Assembly: GCA_035968315.1 (NCBI GenBank)
Contig: JAVYIN010000005.1
Span: forward strand, 372,001-436,000
Direction: 5' to 3'
DNA from: Nitrospira sp.
GTDB taxonomy: Bacteria > Nitrospirota > Nitrospiria > Nitrospirales > Nitrospiraceae
DNA length: 64,000 bases
Shown: one piece after another, positions 56,334 through 64,000 of the stretch
Numbering within the stretch: the stretch's first letter is position 1
Layout: the number at the start of each line of letters is the position of its first letter
Notes under the pieces: generated by a model
What the model was told of the DNA's origin: nothing
Seen by the model: the letters and a program-made list of their open reading frames with translations, nothing else
The model's database searches: none
Translations under genes and position numbers: made by a program

Positions 56334-57713
56334 ATGGCGACCATCAGTTTCGGCGGGCTCGGCAACGGGCTCGATTTCGGGCAAGTCGTTGATCAGCTGG
56401 TCAAGGTCGCGCATTTGCCAGTTGATCGTCTGACCGAAAAGAAAGCCACCCTCAATTCGAAGTCCACGGACTATGCCACGCTCAGCACGAAGCTGATCAT
56501 GCTGCAAAGCGCAGCCGACAAGCTGCGGCTGGCGACGTCATTCGATCGGTCCGCGACCAGCGTGTCGGATGACACGCTCGTCAGCGCGACAGGGTCTTCG
56601 ACGGCCTCGCCGGGAACCTATACGCTGAAAATTACGCAACTGGCCCAAGCCCACCAGGTGGTCAGCAAAGCGGCCAAAACCGTCGCGGCGACGACGACGG
56701 ATATTGTGTCAGGCGCCTCTGGGACCTTCACCTTTAAAGTAGGGACCGGGAGCAACCAAACGGTCAGTCTGAGCGCGACGGCGACGCTGGACGATCTCAA
56801 AACTGCGATCAATGACTTGGGAGCAGGGGTGACGGCCTCCATCATCAATACCGGCTCAGATACCACTCCGGCCTATCGTCTGGCTCTCACGTCGAATAGC
56901 ACAGGGGCTTCGAACGGCATCACCGTCGTGGCCGATGACACGGATTTAGATATGGTGGCGACCGGTGTGGATACGCTGCAAGCGGCGCAGGACGCCACAG
57001 TCGTCGTTGGGAGCTCGGCAACGGTCACCCTGACCCGTAGCAGCAACACCATTACCGACGCCATTCCAGGCGTCACGCTGACGTTGACCGGCACGACGTC
57101 CGGCACCTCGACCGTCCAAGTCAATGTCACGCGGGATGTGAGCGCCGTGAAGGCCAACATTACGGCGGTGGCTACGGCCTATAACGATGTCGTCAAGTTC
57201 ATCAACGAACGGAACACCTACGATGTGACGACCAAAAAAGGTGGCCTCTTTTTCAATGAGCCCACCGTCAAGACCGTTCTGTCGAAGATTCGAACGGCCC
57301 TGTCCTCGACTGTTTCCGGGGTGTCTACGCTTGGTTCCACCGGGGAGATCGGGTTTAAAACGGAGCGTGATGGTACCATTACCGTTGATGCCGCCAAGCT
57401 GGATAGTGTGTTGAGCAGCAGCTATACGGCGGTGAAGAATCTCTTTATCAAGCAAACCGGCATCACGGGCGTGGCTCAATTAATGAGCGATGCTGTCGAT
57501 GTACTCGACGATGTCACGAATGGGCCGCTGACGCTCAGGAAATCAGGGCTGACCAAGCAAATCTCCAGCTTGACGGACGAGATCGCGAAAAAGGAAGACG
57601 CGATCTCTCAATACGAGACACGGTTGAAAGCGCAGTATGCGGCGCTCGATGGATTATTGAGCCAGCTGAAGAGCCAATCGAATTATCTCTCGTCCGTATC
57701 GTCGTCACGATAA
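56334..57713 (+). CDS. fliD: FliD, filament cap protein (HAP2)
   Basis: 459 residues. The N-terminus has SFGGLGNGLDFGQVVDQLVK and a coiled segment; the middle holds a flagellin-IN-like module with FTFKVGTGSNQTVSLSATA; the C-terminus has LTDEIAKKEDAISQYETRLK and a Ser-rich end. FliD caps the growing filament and folds exported flagellin. It is followed by fliS after 25 bases, the usual fliD-fliS-fliT order. Confidence 0.95.
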   Translation: MATISFGGLGNGLDFGQVVDQLVKVAHLPVDRLTEKKATLNSKSTDYATLSTKLIMLQSAADKLRLATSFDRSATSVSDDTLVSATGSSTASPGTYTLKITQLAQAHQVVSKAAKTVAATTTDIVSGASGTFTFKVGTGSNQTVSLSATATLDDLKTAINDLGAGVTASIINTGSDTTPAYRLALTSNSTGASNGITVVADDTDLDMVATGVDTLQAAQDATVVVGSSATVTLTRSSNTITDAIPGVTLTLTGTTSGTSTVQVNVTRDVSAVKANITAVATAYNDVVKFINERNTYDVTTKKGGLFFNEPTVKTVLSKIRTALSSTVSGVSTLGSTGEIGFKTERDGTITVDAAKLDSVLSSSYTAVKNLFIKQTGITGVAQLMSDAVDVLDDVTNGPLTLRKSGLTKQISSLTDEIAKKEDAISQYETRLKAQYAALDGLLSQLKSQSNYLSSVSSSR

Positions 57714-57738
57714 TAGCCACGATTCAAGGAAGAATCAC

Positions 57739-58134
57739 ATGCTCACACAATATGCCAATCAGTACCAGCAGACACAGATCCTGACCTCCTCACGGGTGCA
57801 ACTGGTCGTCCTGCTCTATGACGCGGCGATTCAGTCCATTGAACTGTCCCGCCGAGCCATCGAGACCAACAGTCTGGCGGACAAGGCCCGATTTTTGGGG
57901 CGCGCCATCTCGATTGTTGGGGAGCTGGACAGCGTGCTGGATTATGAACAGGGCGGAGACATCGCCAAGTCGCTGCACCGGCTCTACGATTACATGCTGG
58001 CGGAACTGATCGAGGCCAATGCCCGGAACAACATGCGGAAGCTCGACGGGCCTCTCCGTTGCCTGAACACCTTGCGTGAGGCCTGGCGGGAAGTGGCGGC
58101 ACAACACCAAGCGCCCCTGGCCATGGCCCGGTAG
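57739..58134 (+). CDS. fliS: FliS, flagellin export chaperone
   Basis: 131 residues. The family start ANQYQQTQILTSSRVQLVVL and LLYDAAIQSIELSRRAIE are clear, followed by LGRAISIVGELDSVLDYEQG and LHRLYDYMLAELIEAN. FliS is a four-helix chaperone that keeps flagellin unpolymerised in the cytoplasm and brings it to FlhA. FliS also competes in FliW-CsrA networks in some bacteria. Confidence 0.96.
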   Translation: MLTQYANQYQQTQILTSSRVQLVVLLYDAAIQSIELSRRAIETNSLADKARFLGRAISIVGELDSVLDYEQGGDIAKSLHRLYDYMLAELIEANARNNMRKLDGPLRCLNTLREAWREVAAQHQAPLAMAR

Positions 58135-58138
58135 CGGC

Positions 58139-58465
58139 ATGGAACGCCCATCTTCCGACCAGGCCGGGACGCTTGAAGAGATCACCGAAGCTGCGAGTGT
58201 GGCGGCGGCGAGAGGGGAATGGAATCTCGTGGCGGCCCATTACCAGCGGCGAGAAACGGTGCTGGCGCAATCGGCGCTTCAGCCTGAGGCCCTGGCGAGA
58301 GTACAGGCGCTCGATCGGGAAGTGGCGGAACGGGCTCGTTTGGCCCAAGCGGGCGTGATGTCATTGCTGGAGCATGCGCTGGTGATCCGGCAACGGTTAC
58401 AAGGACTGCGCCAATGGAATGGCGGAGCGTCAGCAGGCTCAGGGACGATTGAGAAACATGTCTAA
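58139..58465 (+). CDS. FliT-like small helical protein
   Basis: 108 residues from ATG 58139, four bases after the fliS stop; the ribosome site is weak, so coupling to fliS is likely. The sequence is helical (EEITEAASVAAARGEWNLVA, HYQRRETVL, LDREVAERARLAQ) with a Gly/Ser end. The position after fliS and the helical WNxxxxHYQRRExxL pattern suit FliT, the FliD chaperone. Conservation is low, hence the moderate call. Confidence 0.65.
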   Translation: MERPSSDQAGTLEEITEAASVAAARGEWNLVAAHYQRRETVLAQSALQPEALARVQALDREVAERARLAQAGVMSLLEHALVIRQRLQGLRQWNGGASAGSGTIEKHV

Positions 58466-58488
58466 CCAATCGTATCCGGGAGGCTGTT

Positions 58489-58692
58489 ATGGCCATTGAA
58501 ACGAATCAGATCCATAACATCGTGCGGACCTATCAGCGAACCTTGCATGAAGGGAAGCCGCCGGCTCAGCCGGCGGGCGACTCACCCCGACGCGAGGACC
58601 GCGTCTCCGTGTCCGCGGAAGCGCGTGAGCGGCACGCGCACAAGACAGGCGCGAAAGCCGATACCCATTCGGAGAAACCGAGGAAGCCGTAA
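58489..58692 (+). CDS. Small FlgM-associated (DVU0524-like) protein
   Basis: 67 residues from ATG 58489. The N-terminus IETNQIHNIVRTYQRTLHEG resembles the DVU0524 family of small proteins linked to flgM in deltaproteobacteria; the middle DRVSVSAEARER resembles the FlgM N-terminal VxxSxxA pattern; the end is highly basic. It may act as an anti-sigma helper or degenerate FlgM, but lacks FlgM's C-terminal sigma-binding helices. GGGAGG at 58480-58485 precedes the ATG. Confidence 0.6.
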   Translation: MAIETNQIHNIVRTYQRTLHEGKPPAQPAGDSPRREDRVSVSAEARERHAHKTGAKADTHSEKPRKP

Positions 58693-58694
58693 GC

Positions 58695-60218
58695 ATGGCG
58701 AGACATCAGCCCCCTTCAACGGTGCTGCTGGTCGGCACGGCGGCCTTGCACAGAGACCCGCGCTGGCGGCATGTGTCCGCTCAAGGGTTCACCCTCGTGC
58801 CGGTGGCCCGCGCCGCATTCCGACTCGATCAATCGCTCACGCCGGACGTCCATGCCATCGTGTATCAGACAGAGGCAGACATGGCTGATACCTTGGCGTT
58901 CCTGAACGAAGCGGCCGCACGGCAAAACGATCTCTGCATCATATTGCTGGGGAAACACATGAAGGCCGATAGTGTGGCGCTCAGCCTCAGGCGCGGGGCC
59001 TTCGACTATATCAGCTGGCCCTGTACGAGCGCCCGGTTGACCGATGCGATCACCAGTGGCTTGGCGAACCGGCGGACGTTTCTCGAAGTCAGGAATCTGT
59101 CCGGCGAACTCGCCTCCGCGAATGCCGCGCTGTCGCACGACCGGGATATGTTGAAAGATTACAATCAGCGCCTGGCGGGGTTGAACCAGCTGACGCAGGC
59201 GCTCGCCGGGTCGCTCAACGCCGAAGCCGTCGTGCAGGCCTTATTTGCCGGTCTGCCGGCATTGATCAGAGCCGATCTGATCGGGGTGGCGCGCAGCAGT
59301 CCCACGCAAGTCTGGACCTGGCTGAGCGAGCCGGCGCGGGACCGAGAAGCCGCGGTGCGCGCGCATCTGATCAGCCGGATCGAGCGCACGCACAGCCGGA
59401 TCACGGCCGGTGCGACGACATTACGAATGGTGCATTCGCGGCCGCTGCCGATTGCCTCCACGGTCACCGGCGCCGCGGGGGACGGACCGACTCCGGACGG
59501 CTTGGCCTGCGACATTCCGCTTGTGTTCGGGCCGCATAGCCACGGCGTCCTCCATGTCGCGCGCACCGGCTCCACGCCGTTTACCGAACAAGAGCAGCAG
59601 CTCCTGGCGACCATCGGCACGTCCTTGTCGCTGAGCTTGCGCAATGCCGACACTTACCAGCACATTCAGGAATTGGCCTTGCGCGACCCGCTCACCGGCG
59701 TGCTCAATCGGCGCGCGCTCGATGCGCCGCTCGCGCGTGAGTTCAAGGCGGGGTTGCGCTACGGCACCTCCGCGTGTCTCATGCTGCTGGATCTGGACTA
59801 TTTTAAAACAGTGAACGATCGGCTCGGCCACACCGCCGGCGATCAGGTGCTCAAAGACCTGGCGAAACTGATGACCGACACGGTGCGCGACATCGATATC
59901 GTCGGCCGATATGGCGGAGAAGAGTTTGCCGTCGTGTTGCCGCATACGTCGCTGGAGCAGGCCCACGCCCTGGCCGAACGGTTGCGCAGCCTCATTGAGC
60001 GGCAGGCCTTCAGGCTTGAGGATGGAATGGTGCGCACGACTGTCAGCATCGGGCTGGCGGATGCGCCGCATCCCGCGATCGCCTCCATTGCCGACTGGAT
60101 CGAGGCGGCGGACAGCGCGCTGTACGAGGCCAAGGCGCAAGGGCGCAACCGCGTCGTCGTGCACAGCCCAGTGCATCTGGCGCCCGTGCAGGCGGCGGCG
60201 ATTTGCGCGGCGGCCTGA
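58695..60218 (+). CDS. GGDEF diguanylate cyclase with receiver-like and GAF domains
   Basis: 507 residues. Residues about 8-125 resemble a receiver fold but lack the acidic pair and phospho-acceptor pattern, so it is probably a pseudo-receiver. A coiled segment (about 135-165) and a GAF-like domain (about 165-318) follow. The GGDEF domain has DPLTGVLNRRALD, active loop RYGGEEF (405-411) and an I-site RDID five residues before the loop's GG. It should make c-di-GMP with product inhibition. It overlaps nothing but lies 2 bases after the small gene upstream and before a PilZ gene. Confidence 0.9.
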   Translation: MARHQPPSTVLLVGTAALHRDPRWRHVSAQGFTLVPVARAAFRLDQSLTPDVHAIVYQTEADMADTLAFLNEAAARQNDLCIILLGKHMKADSVALSLRRGAFDYISWPCTSARLTDAITSGLANRRTFLEVRNLSGELASANAALSHDRDMLKDYNQRLAGLNQLTQALAGSLNAEAVVQALFAGLPALIRADLIGVARSSPTQVWTWLSEPARDREAAVRAHLISRIERTHSRITAGATTLRMVHSRPLPIASTVTGAAGDGPTPDGLACDIPLVFGPHSHGVLHVARTGSTPFTEQEQQLLATIGTSLSLSLRNADTYQHIQELALRDPLTGVLNRRALDAPLAREFKAGLRYGTSACLMLLDLDYFKTVNDRLGHTAGDQVLKDLAKLMTDTVRDIDIVGRYGGEEFAVVLPHTSLEQAHALAERLRSLIERQAFRLEDGMVRTTVSIGLADAPHPAIASIADWIEAADSALYEAKAQGRNRVVVHSPVHLAPVQAAAICAAA

Positions 60219-60238
60219 GGTTGCCGGAAGGAGAGGGG

Positions 60239-60844
60239 ATGGCGGTTCCAGCACACAACGATTCGGCGGTACGCAGCGCAGCGGATACGGACGAACGCCG
60301 CGAGTGGATCCGCATCGATGATCACCTATTGTTGGAATACCGCCTGGTGAGCGATCCTCCGGATGCGCCCCCGCCTGGCCTGTCTCCGGTGACGGAAGAA
60401 ATGGTCTCCGCGGCGATCAACAAGCCGACCGCAGATCTGCTGGCGCGATCGGGAGAGTTGCTGGCCGAGTCCACGCTGCTGCCCTGGATGATGAAAATCG
60501 ATTGGCTGATGGAAGTGCTGCTGAAAGCGATTGCGCACACCCAGCCGAACAGCATTGCCATCGCCAGGCTGACCGCCGTGAATATCAGCGGTGGCGGGAT
60601 CAGTTTTGCATCCACACGGATGTTTCGGGAAGACGATCATCTTGCGTTGAAGATCATCCTTCCCCCCTTCACCCCGGTTCACACGGTCGCAAAAGTTATT
60701 CGCGCGGCGCCGCTGCCGCAGAACCAGGGGTGCGATCTCGCCACGGAATTTGTCGATCTCTCCGCCGATAATCAGGAACACATCATCCGGCACATCATTC
60801 ATCTCCAAGCCGAACGGCTTCGTGCCCGCCGCCAGCAGCGCTAG
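60239..60844 (+). CDS. PilZ domain protein
   Basis: 201 residues from ATG 60239 with AAGGAGAGG at 60228-60236. The PilZ motifs are RREWIRI near residue 20 and NISGGGISF near 119. Between them is a helical insertion (about 50-105), which is unusual since the two motifs are normally close; c-di-GMP binding by a split site is therefore less certain. It follows the diguanylate cyclase by 20 bases, pairing synthesis and a possible effector. Confidence 0.75.
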   Translation: MAVPAHNDSAVRSAADTDERREWIRIDDHLLLEYRLVSDPPDAPPPGLSPVTEEMVSAAINKPTADLLARSGELLAESTLLPWMMKIDWLMEVLLKAIAHTQPNSIAIARLTAVNISGGGISFASTRMFREDDHLALKIILPPFTPVHTVAKVIRAAPLPQNQGCDLATEFVDLSADNQEHIIRHIIHLQAERLRARRQQR

Positions 60845-60850
60845 CAGTTG

Positions 60851-60908
60851 CGTCAAACGTCAATCGTGAAAGATGAAACGTTTCACCTTTCACGTCTCAC
60901 GTTTGACG
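60851..60908. terminator. Bidirectional hairpin between convergent genes
   Basis: CGTCAAACGT at 60851 pairs with ACGTTTGACG ending at 60908. An inner stem CGTGAAAG/CTTTCACG with GAAACGTTTC at its core completes a long imperfect hairpin. It lies between the PilZ gene (plus) and the MinD-like gene (minus), whose stop is 5 bases on. Confidence 0.8.
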
Positions 60909-60912
60909 ATTC

Positions 60913-61812
60913 TTACGCGGCTTGCTTGGGTGCGGCTGCCAGGATGGGCAGGAGGGCATCCGCAATCCGATTCAAGGCTGCCGCCGACGGGGCGTTCGGT
61001 TCGCTGACGGTTACCGGCCGATAGCTGCGCACCGCGCGGTCCATGGCCGGATCGTCAGGGATTTCACCCAGCAGCGTCAAATCGCCGCCGACATATTCCT
61101 TGAGGAGCTTGCGGAGTTGCGGCACATTCACCCGTGCTCGGCCTGCCACGCGGTTCAGGATCAGGGCTGGCTGGAATGACCGGAGCGCCGATTCCGCGAT
61201 CCCCCGGCCTGCTTCGTCCGTTTTGCCGGCCACATCCAGCACTTCCTCTACACTGGAGTAATCGCGATCCGCCAAGGCTTCCGCCACCACGTCGCGGGCA
61301 AGAAAGGAGGAGAGAACCAGGCGAATCGCCGCCAATTTGATGAAGCGGTACAAATCCAGCACCGAGGTCGGATCCGGCGTCGCCACGGCGAGATGATGGT
61401 CGGCCATCAAAAAGAAATCGAGGGCATGGTAGCTGGTCCCAGCGCCGATATCGGCCACGATCACATCGGTGTCCAGTTCTTGAAAATGGCGAATCAGGCG
61501 TTTCTTTTTCGAATAGGCAAGATTGGCCGTCGCCAGAGTATCACCGGTGCCGGGAATAATCCGCAAATTCTGGTGCACGGGAAGCGGCTGGGCCACATCC
61601 GCCAGTGCCGGGACGCGATGGTCTATAAAATCGGTGAGCGTCAGCGGGGGATTGCCTAGGCCGAAGAGAATGTGGCTGTCGGCCCCGCCAAGGTCCAGAT
61701 CGGCCAGGACGACCCGCTGGCCGCGTTGAGCCAATAAGAGGGCCAGATTGGCCGCCACTACACTTTTTCCAACGCCGCCTTTTCCGGATGCGATAGAGAC
61801 AATTTTTGTCAT
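60913..61812 (-). CDS. Second MinD/ParA-like ATPase (FlhG-like paralogue)
   Basis: 299 residues. The deviant Walker A SGKGGVGKS (K11, K16) is followed by VVLADLDLGGADSHILFGLG and VIVADIGAGTSYHALDFFL. The C-terminus is Ala-rich (AAAPKQAA). Compared with FlhG at 21308 it has an insertion of about 20 residues in the RLVLSSFLARDVVAEALADR region and no N-terminal extension before the P-loop, so it lacks the FlhF-activating segment. It is convergent with the PilZ gene and divergent from the HTH/cheY genes. Roles in placing the chemosensory or motor apparatus are inferred from family and context. Confidence 0.85.
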   Translation of the reverse strand: MTKIVSIASGKGGVGKSVVAANLALLLAQRGQRVVLADLDLGGADSHILFGLGNPPLTLTDFIDHRVPALADVAQPLPVHQNLRIIPGTGDTLATANLAYSKKKRLIRHFQELDTDVIVADIGAGTSYHALDFFLMADHHLAVATPDPTSVLDLYRFIKLAAIRLVLSSFLARDVVAEALADRDYSSVEEVLDVAGKTDEAGRGIAESALRSFQPALILNRVAGRARVNVPQLRKLLKEYVGGDLTLLGEIPDDPAMDRAVRSYRPVTVSEPNAPSAAALNRIADALLPILAAAPKQAA

Positions 61813-61969
61813 AGGTGTCCATTTTTGCCGGATTGTAATGGGAGCCGGCTCTTGTTTCGGCCTGAATTTTAGAAAAACGCAATCTCGTGATTATTGGGAG
61901 TAGCAGGTGCAAATTTCCCGCCGGACTCCCATCCGAATGGGATCTGCCATATTCGGCATCAGCAGGCTC

Positions 61970-61997
61970 TCAAGTTTTCCATCGGCGACACCGATAA
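61970..61997 (+). promoter_or_regulatory. Sigma-28 promoter for the HTH gene and cheY-cheZ
   Basis: TCAAGTTT-N12-ACCGATAA. Transcription would begin near 62004, only about 4 bases before the first ATG (62008) and about 64 bases before the second (62068). Confidence 0.75.
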
Positions 61998-62007
61998 TCC
62001 ACTCACT

Positions 62008-62229
62008 ATGAATAATCCTATACCAGCATCAACCACAGACTCTGCACACACAACGGATGGCGAGATCATGACGGTGATGGAAGTCGCCCAATTTCTGCGG
62101 GTGCCCAAATCGACCGTCTACAAGCTCGCGCGGATCGGCGAATTGCCGGCGTCGAAGATCGGGAAGCATTGGCGCTTCCTGCGGCGCGACATCCATGACT
62201 GGATGCATAGCCGGTCCCTGGCGGCCTAG
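62008..62229 (+). CDS. Excisionase-type helix-turn-helix DNA-binding protein
   Basis: 73 residues from ATG 62008, or 53 from ATG 62068. The C-terminal part is a MerR/Xis-type winged HTH: MTVMEVAQFLRVPKSTVYKL, ELPASKIGKHWRFLRRDIHD. Such domains bind DNA in phage excisionases and in small transcription regulators. The upstream sigma-28 promoter would leave the first ATG nearly leaderless, so the second start is likely if that promoter is used. No integrase is nearby, so a regulatory rather than recombination role is inferred. Confidence 0.78.
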   Translation: MNNPIPASTTDSAHTTDGEIMTVMEVAQFLRVPKSTVYKLARIGELPASKIGKHWRFLRRDIHDWMHSRSLAA

Positions 62230-62358
62230 CGCATTCGCGTTGTCCGGTCACGGCGATAGACAGGCACAAGCGGCGGAGGTGTGCCTCGAACGGGAGCGGT
62301 CCCTCGGGGCCGCGGTGTGCGAAACGGAACCTGTATTTGGAAGGAAAGAGGAGGACCC

Positions 62359-62742
62359 ATGCCTGCAGATCCAAACATGAAAATCCTGATTGTCGATGAC
62401 ATGGCGACCATGCGGCGAATTGTCAAAAATATCCTGAAGCAATTGGGATTCGGCAATACGGAAGAGGCCGAGAACGGCCAGGAAGGCTTGCAGAAATTGC
62501 AGGCCGATTCCTCCTACGGGTTCGTCGTGTCCGACTGGAATATGCCGGTCATGACCGGCATCGACATGCTGCGGGCGATCCGCGCCGACGAAAAACTCAA
62601 AGCGATTCCCGTGCTCATGGTGACGGCCGAAGCCCAGCAGGCCAACCTGGTCGAAGCGATTCAGGCGGGGGTGAGCAACTACATCGTGAAGCCGTTTACG
62701 GCCGAAACGATGCAGGAAAAGATGGGGAAGATCTTCAAATAG
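62359..62742 (+). CDS. cheY: CheY, chemotaxis response regulator
   Basis: 127 residues from ATG 62359 with AGAGGAGG at 62347-62354. It is a stand-alone receiver: D13/D14 in [17 protein letters not shown], phospho-acceptor D59 in [11 protein letters not shown]89 in MVTAEAQ and K111 in IVKPFT. Phosphorylated CheY binds the FliM N-terminus to change rotation. cheZ follows after 57 bases. No cheA is in the window. Confidence 0.95.
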   Translation: MPADPNMKILIVDDMATMRRIVKNILKQLGFGNTEEAENGQEGLQKLQADSSYGFVVSDWNMPVMTGIDMLRAIRADEKLKAIPVLMVTAEAQQANLVEAIQAGVSNYIVKPFTAETMQEKMGKIFK

Positions 62743-62799
62743 CGGTGCCTGATTCGAAGGCGGTGGGGCACACGCGCGACGCGAGAAGGGGAGGATACC

Positions 62800-63387
62800 G
62801 TGCAGAACGGCACCAATAAATTATACGAAGAACTGGGCGAATTGGCCCGCTTTGTGGAATCCGCCATGCGGAAGCTCAGCGAGGTCGGCAGGCCGATCAT
62901 GTCCAGCAGCAACGAACTCCCGATGGCCGCCACCCATCTGACCGACCTGAATAAAATGACCGAGGATGGCACGCTGGAAGTGATGCGGCTGACGGAAATG
63001 ATTCAGGACAACCGCAGCCGGGCCGTCAAAGAGCTGGCCGCCATCGTGGAAACGCTGGAAGCCGTCGATTGCTCCAGCCTTGCCCGGCGCGTCAAGAAAA
63101 TCTCGCTCGACTTGGGGCAGGACGACAAGCACCTCACCGAAATCATGACGGCCCTGTCGTTTCAGGATTTGGTGGCCCAGCGGGTCAAAAAACTGGTGAC
63201 GATCATCGACGACGTGCAAGGCAAGTTGATGGAACTCGTCGTGGTGTTTGGAATTCAGCAAAACGCCGGGGATCCGGTTGTGGCGGGGAAGGCCGGCGAG
63301 ATGCTCAAGCAGCTGGAGGAAACGAAAATGACCTCCATGAAGCAGAACGTCGCCGACGATATTCTCGCCCAGTTCGGATTCAAGTAA
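62800..63387 (+). CDS. cheZ: CheZ, CheY-P phosphatase
   Basis: 195 residues from GTG 62800 with AAGGGGAGG at 62786-62794. The long helical hairpin contains LSFQDLVAQRVKKLV, the CheZ catalytic region; Q127 matches the phosphatase glutamine. The C-terminus VADDILAQFGF is the CheY-binding peptide typical of CheZ. The protein dephosphorylates CheY-P. Its adjacency to cheY supports the call. Confidence 0.92.
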   Translation: MQNGTNKLYEELGELARFVESAMRKLSEVGRPIMSSSNELPMAATHLTDLNKMTEDGTLEVMRLTEMIQDNRSRAVKELAAIVETLEAVDCSSLARRVKKISLDLGQDDKHLTEIMTALSFQDLVAQRVKKLVTIIDDVQGKLMELVVVFGIQQNAGDPVVAGKAGEMLKQLEETKMTSMKQNVADDILAQFGFK

Positions 63388-63411
63388 TCCGGCGTCCCGG
63401 CAGCAGGCGGT

Positions 63412-63648
63412 TCAGACAGGGGAGTCGGGGGGAAGAGAGGGCGGCGCTGAAAGCGGCGCCTGGTTGAGCACTTTCTCCAGCAGCGTGAGAGACTCCTGAA
63501 GAAGGTCGGACGCGCAGGTCAGCGTCTGCTGCAGCTGAGGCAGCGCGGCGTGCCAATTGCCATCGGCCTGCAGCTCCTGAAACCGGCGATGTTGCTCCTC
63601 CAGAATCGCTTGCTTCGCATCGAGAATGAGAATGTCCGACGAATTCAT
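63412..63648 (-). CDS. Small uncharacterised helical protein
   Basis: 78 residues on the minus strand, with AAGGGAG just upstream of its ATG (complement of 63646-63648). The sequence MNSSDILILDAKQAILEEQH followed by RRFQELQADGNWHAALPQLQ is helical, with a Pro/Ser-rich end. It is convergent with cheZ and divergent from motA. I do not recognise a family; the size and helix pattern resemble small FliT-like chaperones, but this is weak. Confidence 0.5.
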   Translation of the reverse strand: MNSSDILILDAKQAILEEQHRRFQELQADGNWHAALPQLQQTLTCASDLLQESLTLLEKVLNQAPLSAPPSLPPDSPV

Positions 63649-63775
63649 GCGGGCTCCCTTCGTGTTCCTGGACGGTATCAGAGGCGCGAGGGCTCGCGCA
63701 ATAGTTCAAAAGTAGGAGCGGCAGATCCGGTGCCTTCGCGTGCGTAACCCGCAGGGGTAGAAAGACCGACTCGAC

Positions 63776-64000
63776 GTGGATATCGCAACCATCCTCGGCA
63801 TTGTGCTCGCGCTGGGGTCGATCATCGGCGGCCAGGCGCTTGAAGGGGGCCATCTCGGCTCCATCATGCAGCTCACCGCCTTCATTATCGTCATGGGCGG
63901 CACCATCGGCGCCTGCTGCGTGCAAAACCCCTTGTCGGTCGTGATCAAAGCCATCGGATCGCTCGGTCTGGTGATCGGAAATCCGCACAATGACCTCAAA
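63776..64000 (+). CDS. motA: MotA, stator proton-channel subunit (5' part)
   Basis: 75 codons from GTG 63776 to the window end. The sequence begins with a membrane helix, DIATILGIVLALGSIIGGQA, then LEGGHLGSIMQLTAFIIVMG with GTIGACCV and NPLSVVIKAIGSLG, the MotA N-terminal pattern. MotA pairs with MotB to make the stator. The preceding 127 bases show no recognisable flagellar promoter. The rest of the gene, and presumably motB, lie outside the window. Confidence 0.9.
   Translation, partial: MDIATILGIVLALGSIIGGQALEGGHLGSIMQLTAFIIVMGGTIGACCVQNPLSVVIKAIGSLGLVIGNPHNDLK

Noticed and set aside
62240-62262. GGCGATAG before cheY, considered as a sigma-28 -10 element
   Set aside because: No TCAAG/TAAAG element at the right distance; cheY is better explained by the promoter at 61970-61997.

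Overview
The window reads as one very long chromosomal flagellar and motility locus from a GC-rich, Gram-negative-type bacterium. FlgH (lipoprotein L-ring) and FlgI (P-ring) show an outer membrane. The combination of sigma-54 type and sigma-28 type promoters, FlhF/FlhG, FliW/CsrA, many c-di-GMP proteins and a 124-bp near-palindromic repeat suggests a Nitrospira-like member of the Nitrospirota. That assignment is inference from gene content and style; no rRNA or marker gene is present.

Layout. (1) 1-7397: end of flgB, then flgC, fliE, fliF, fliG, a receiver-FliH fusion, a 42-codon micro-ORF created by a tandem duplication of the fliH/fliI junction, fliI, fliJ and a MotE-like gene. (2) 7417-12034: repeat element, sigma-54 type promoter, fliK, flgD, flgE. 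(3) 12292-22946: sigma-54 type promoter, then fliL-M-N-O-P-Q-R, flhB, flhA, flhF, flhG and fliA (export gate, C-ring, placement control, sigma-28). (4) 23081-24007: membrane protein with a degenerate GGDEF domain. (5) 24164-33995: sigma-54 type promoter, flgF, flgG, flgA, flgH, a small unknown gene, flgI, flgJ, then a sigma-28 promoter inside the end of flgJ and flgM, flgN, flgK, flgL. (6) 34011-34819: sigma-28 promoter, csrA and fliW. (7) 34860-41143: a hybrid histidine kinase plus HD-GYP gene on the minus strand, and a divergent HD-GYP plus YcgR-like gene, with back-to-back sigma-28 promoters between them. (8) 41268-54279: glycosylation island with a truncated sugar aminotransferase, glycosyltransferases, a 2165-residue multi-enzyme protein, two GT9 proteins and a CgeB-like protein. 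(9) 54339-60844: small unknown gene, sigma-28 promoter, flagellin fliC, flaG, fliD, fliS, a fliT-like gene, a FlgM-associated small protein, an intact GGDEF protein and a PilZ protein. (10) 60913-64000: a second MinD-like ATPase (minus), an excisionase-type HTH gene behind a sigma-28 promoter, cheY, cheZ, a small minus-strand gene and the start of motA.

How it works together. The layout implies a cascade: early basal body and hook genes from sigma-54 type promoters, FliA made at the end of the export operon, FlgM holding FliA until hook completion, and then FliA-driven FlgM/FlgN/HAPs, CsrA-FliW, flagellin, two HD-GYP proteins and chemotaxis output. The glycosylation island lies just before fliC, so flagellin (or other surface) glycosylation is the natural guess. 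The most unusual items are the receiver-FliH fusion, the duplicated fliH/fliI junction with its apparently conserved micro-ORF, the giant glycosyltransferase/methyltransferase protein, modules shared between FlgK and FlgL, and a sigma-28-controlled excisionase-type HTH protein next to cheY.
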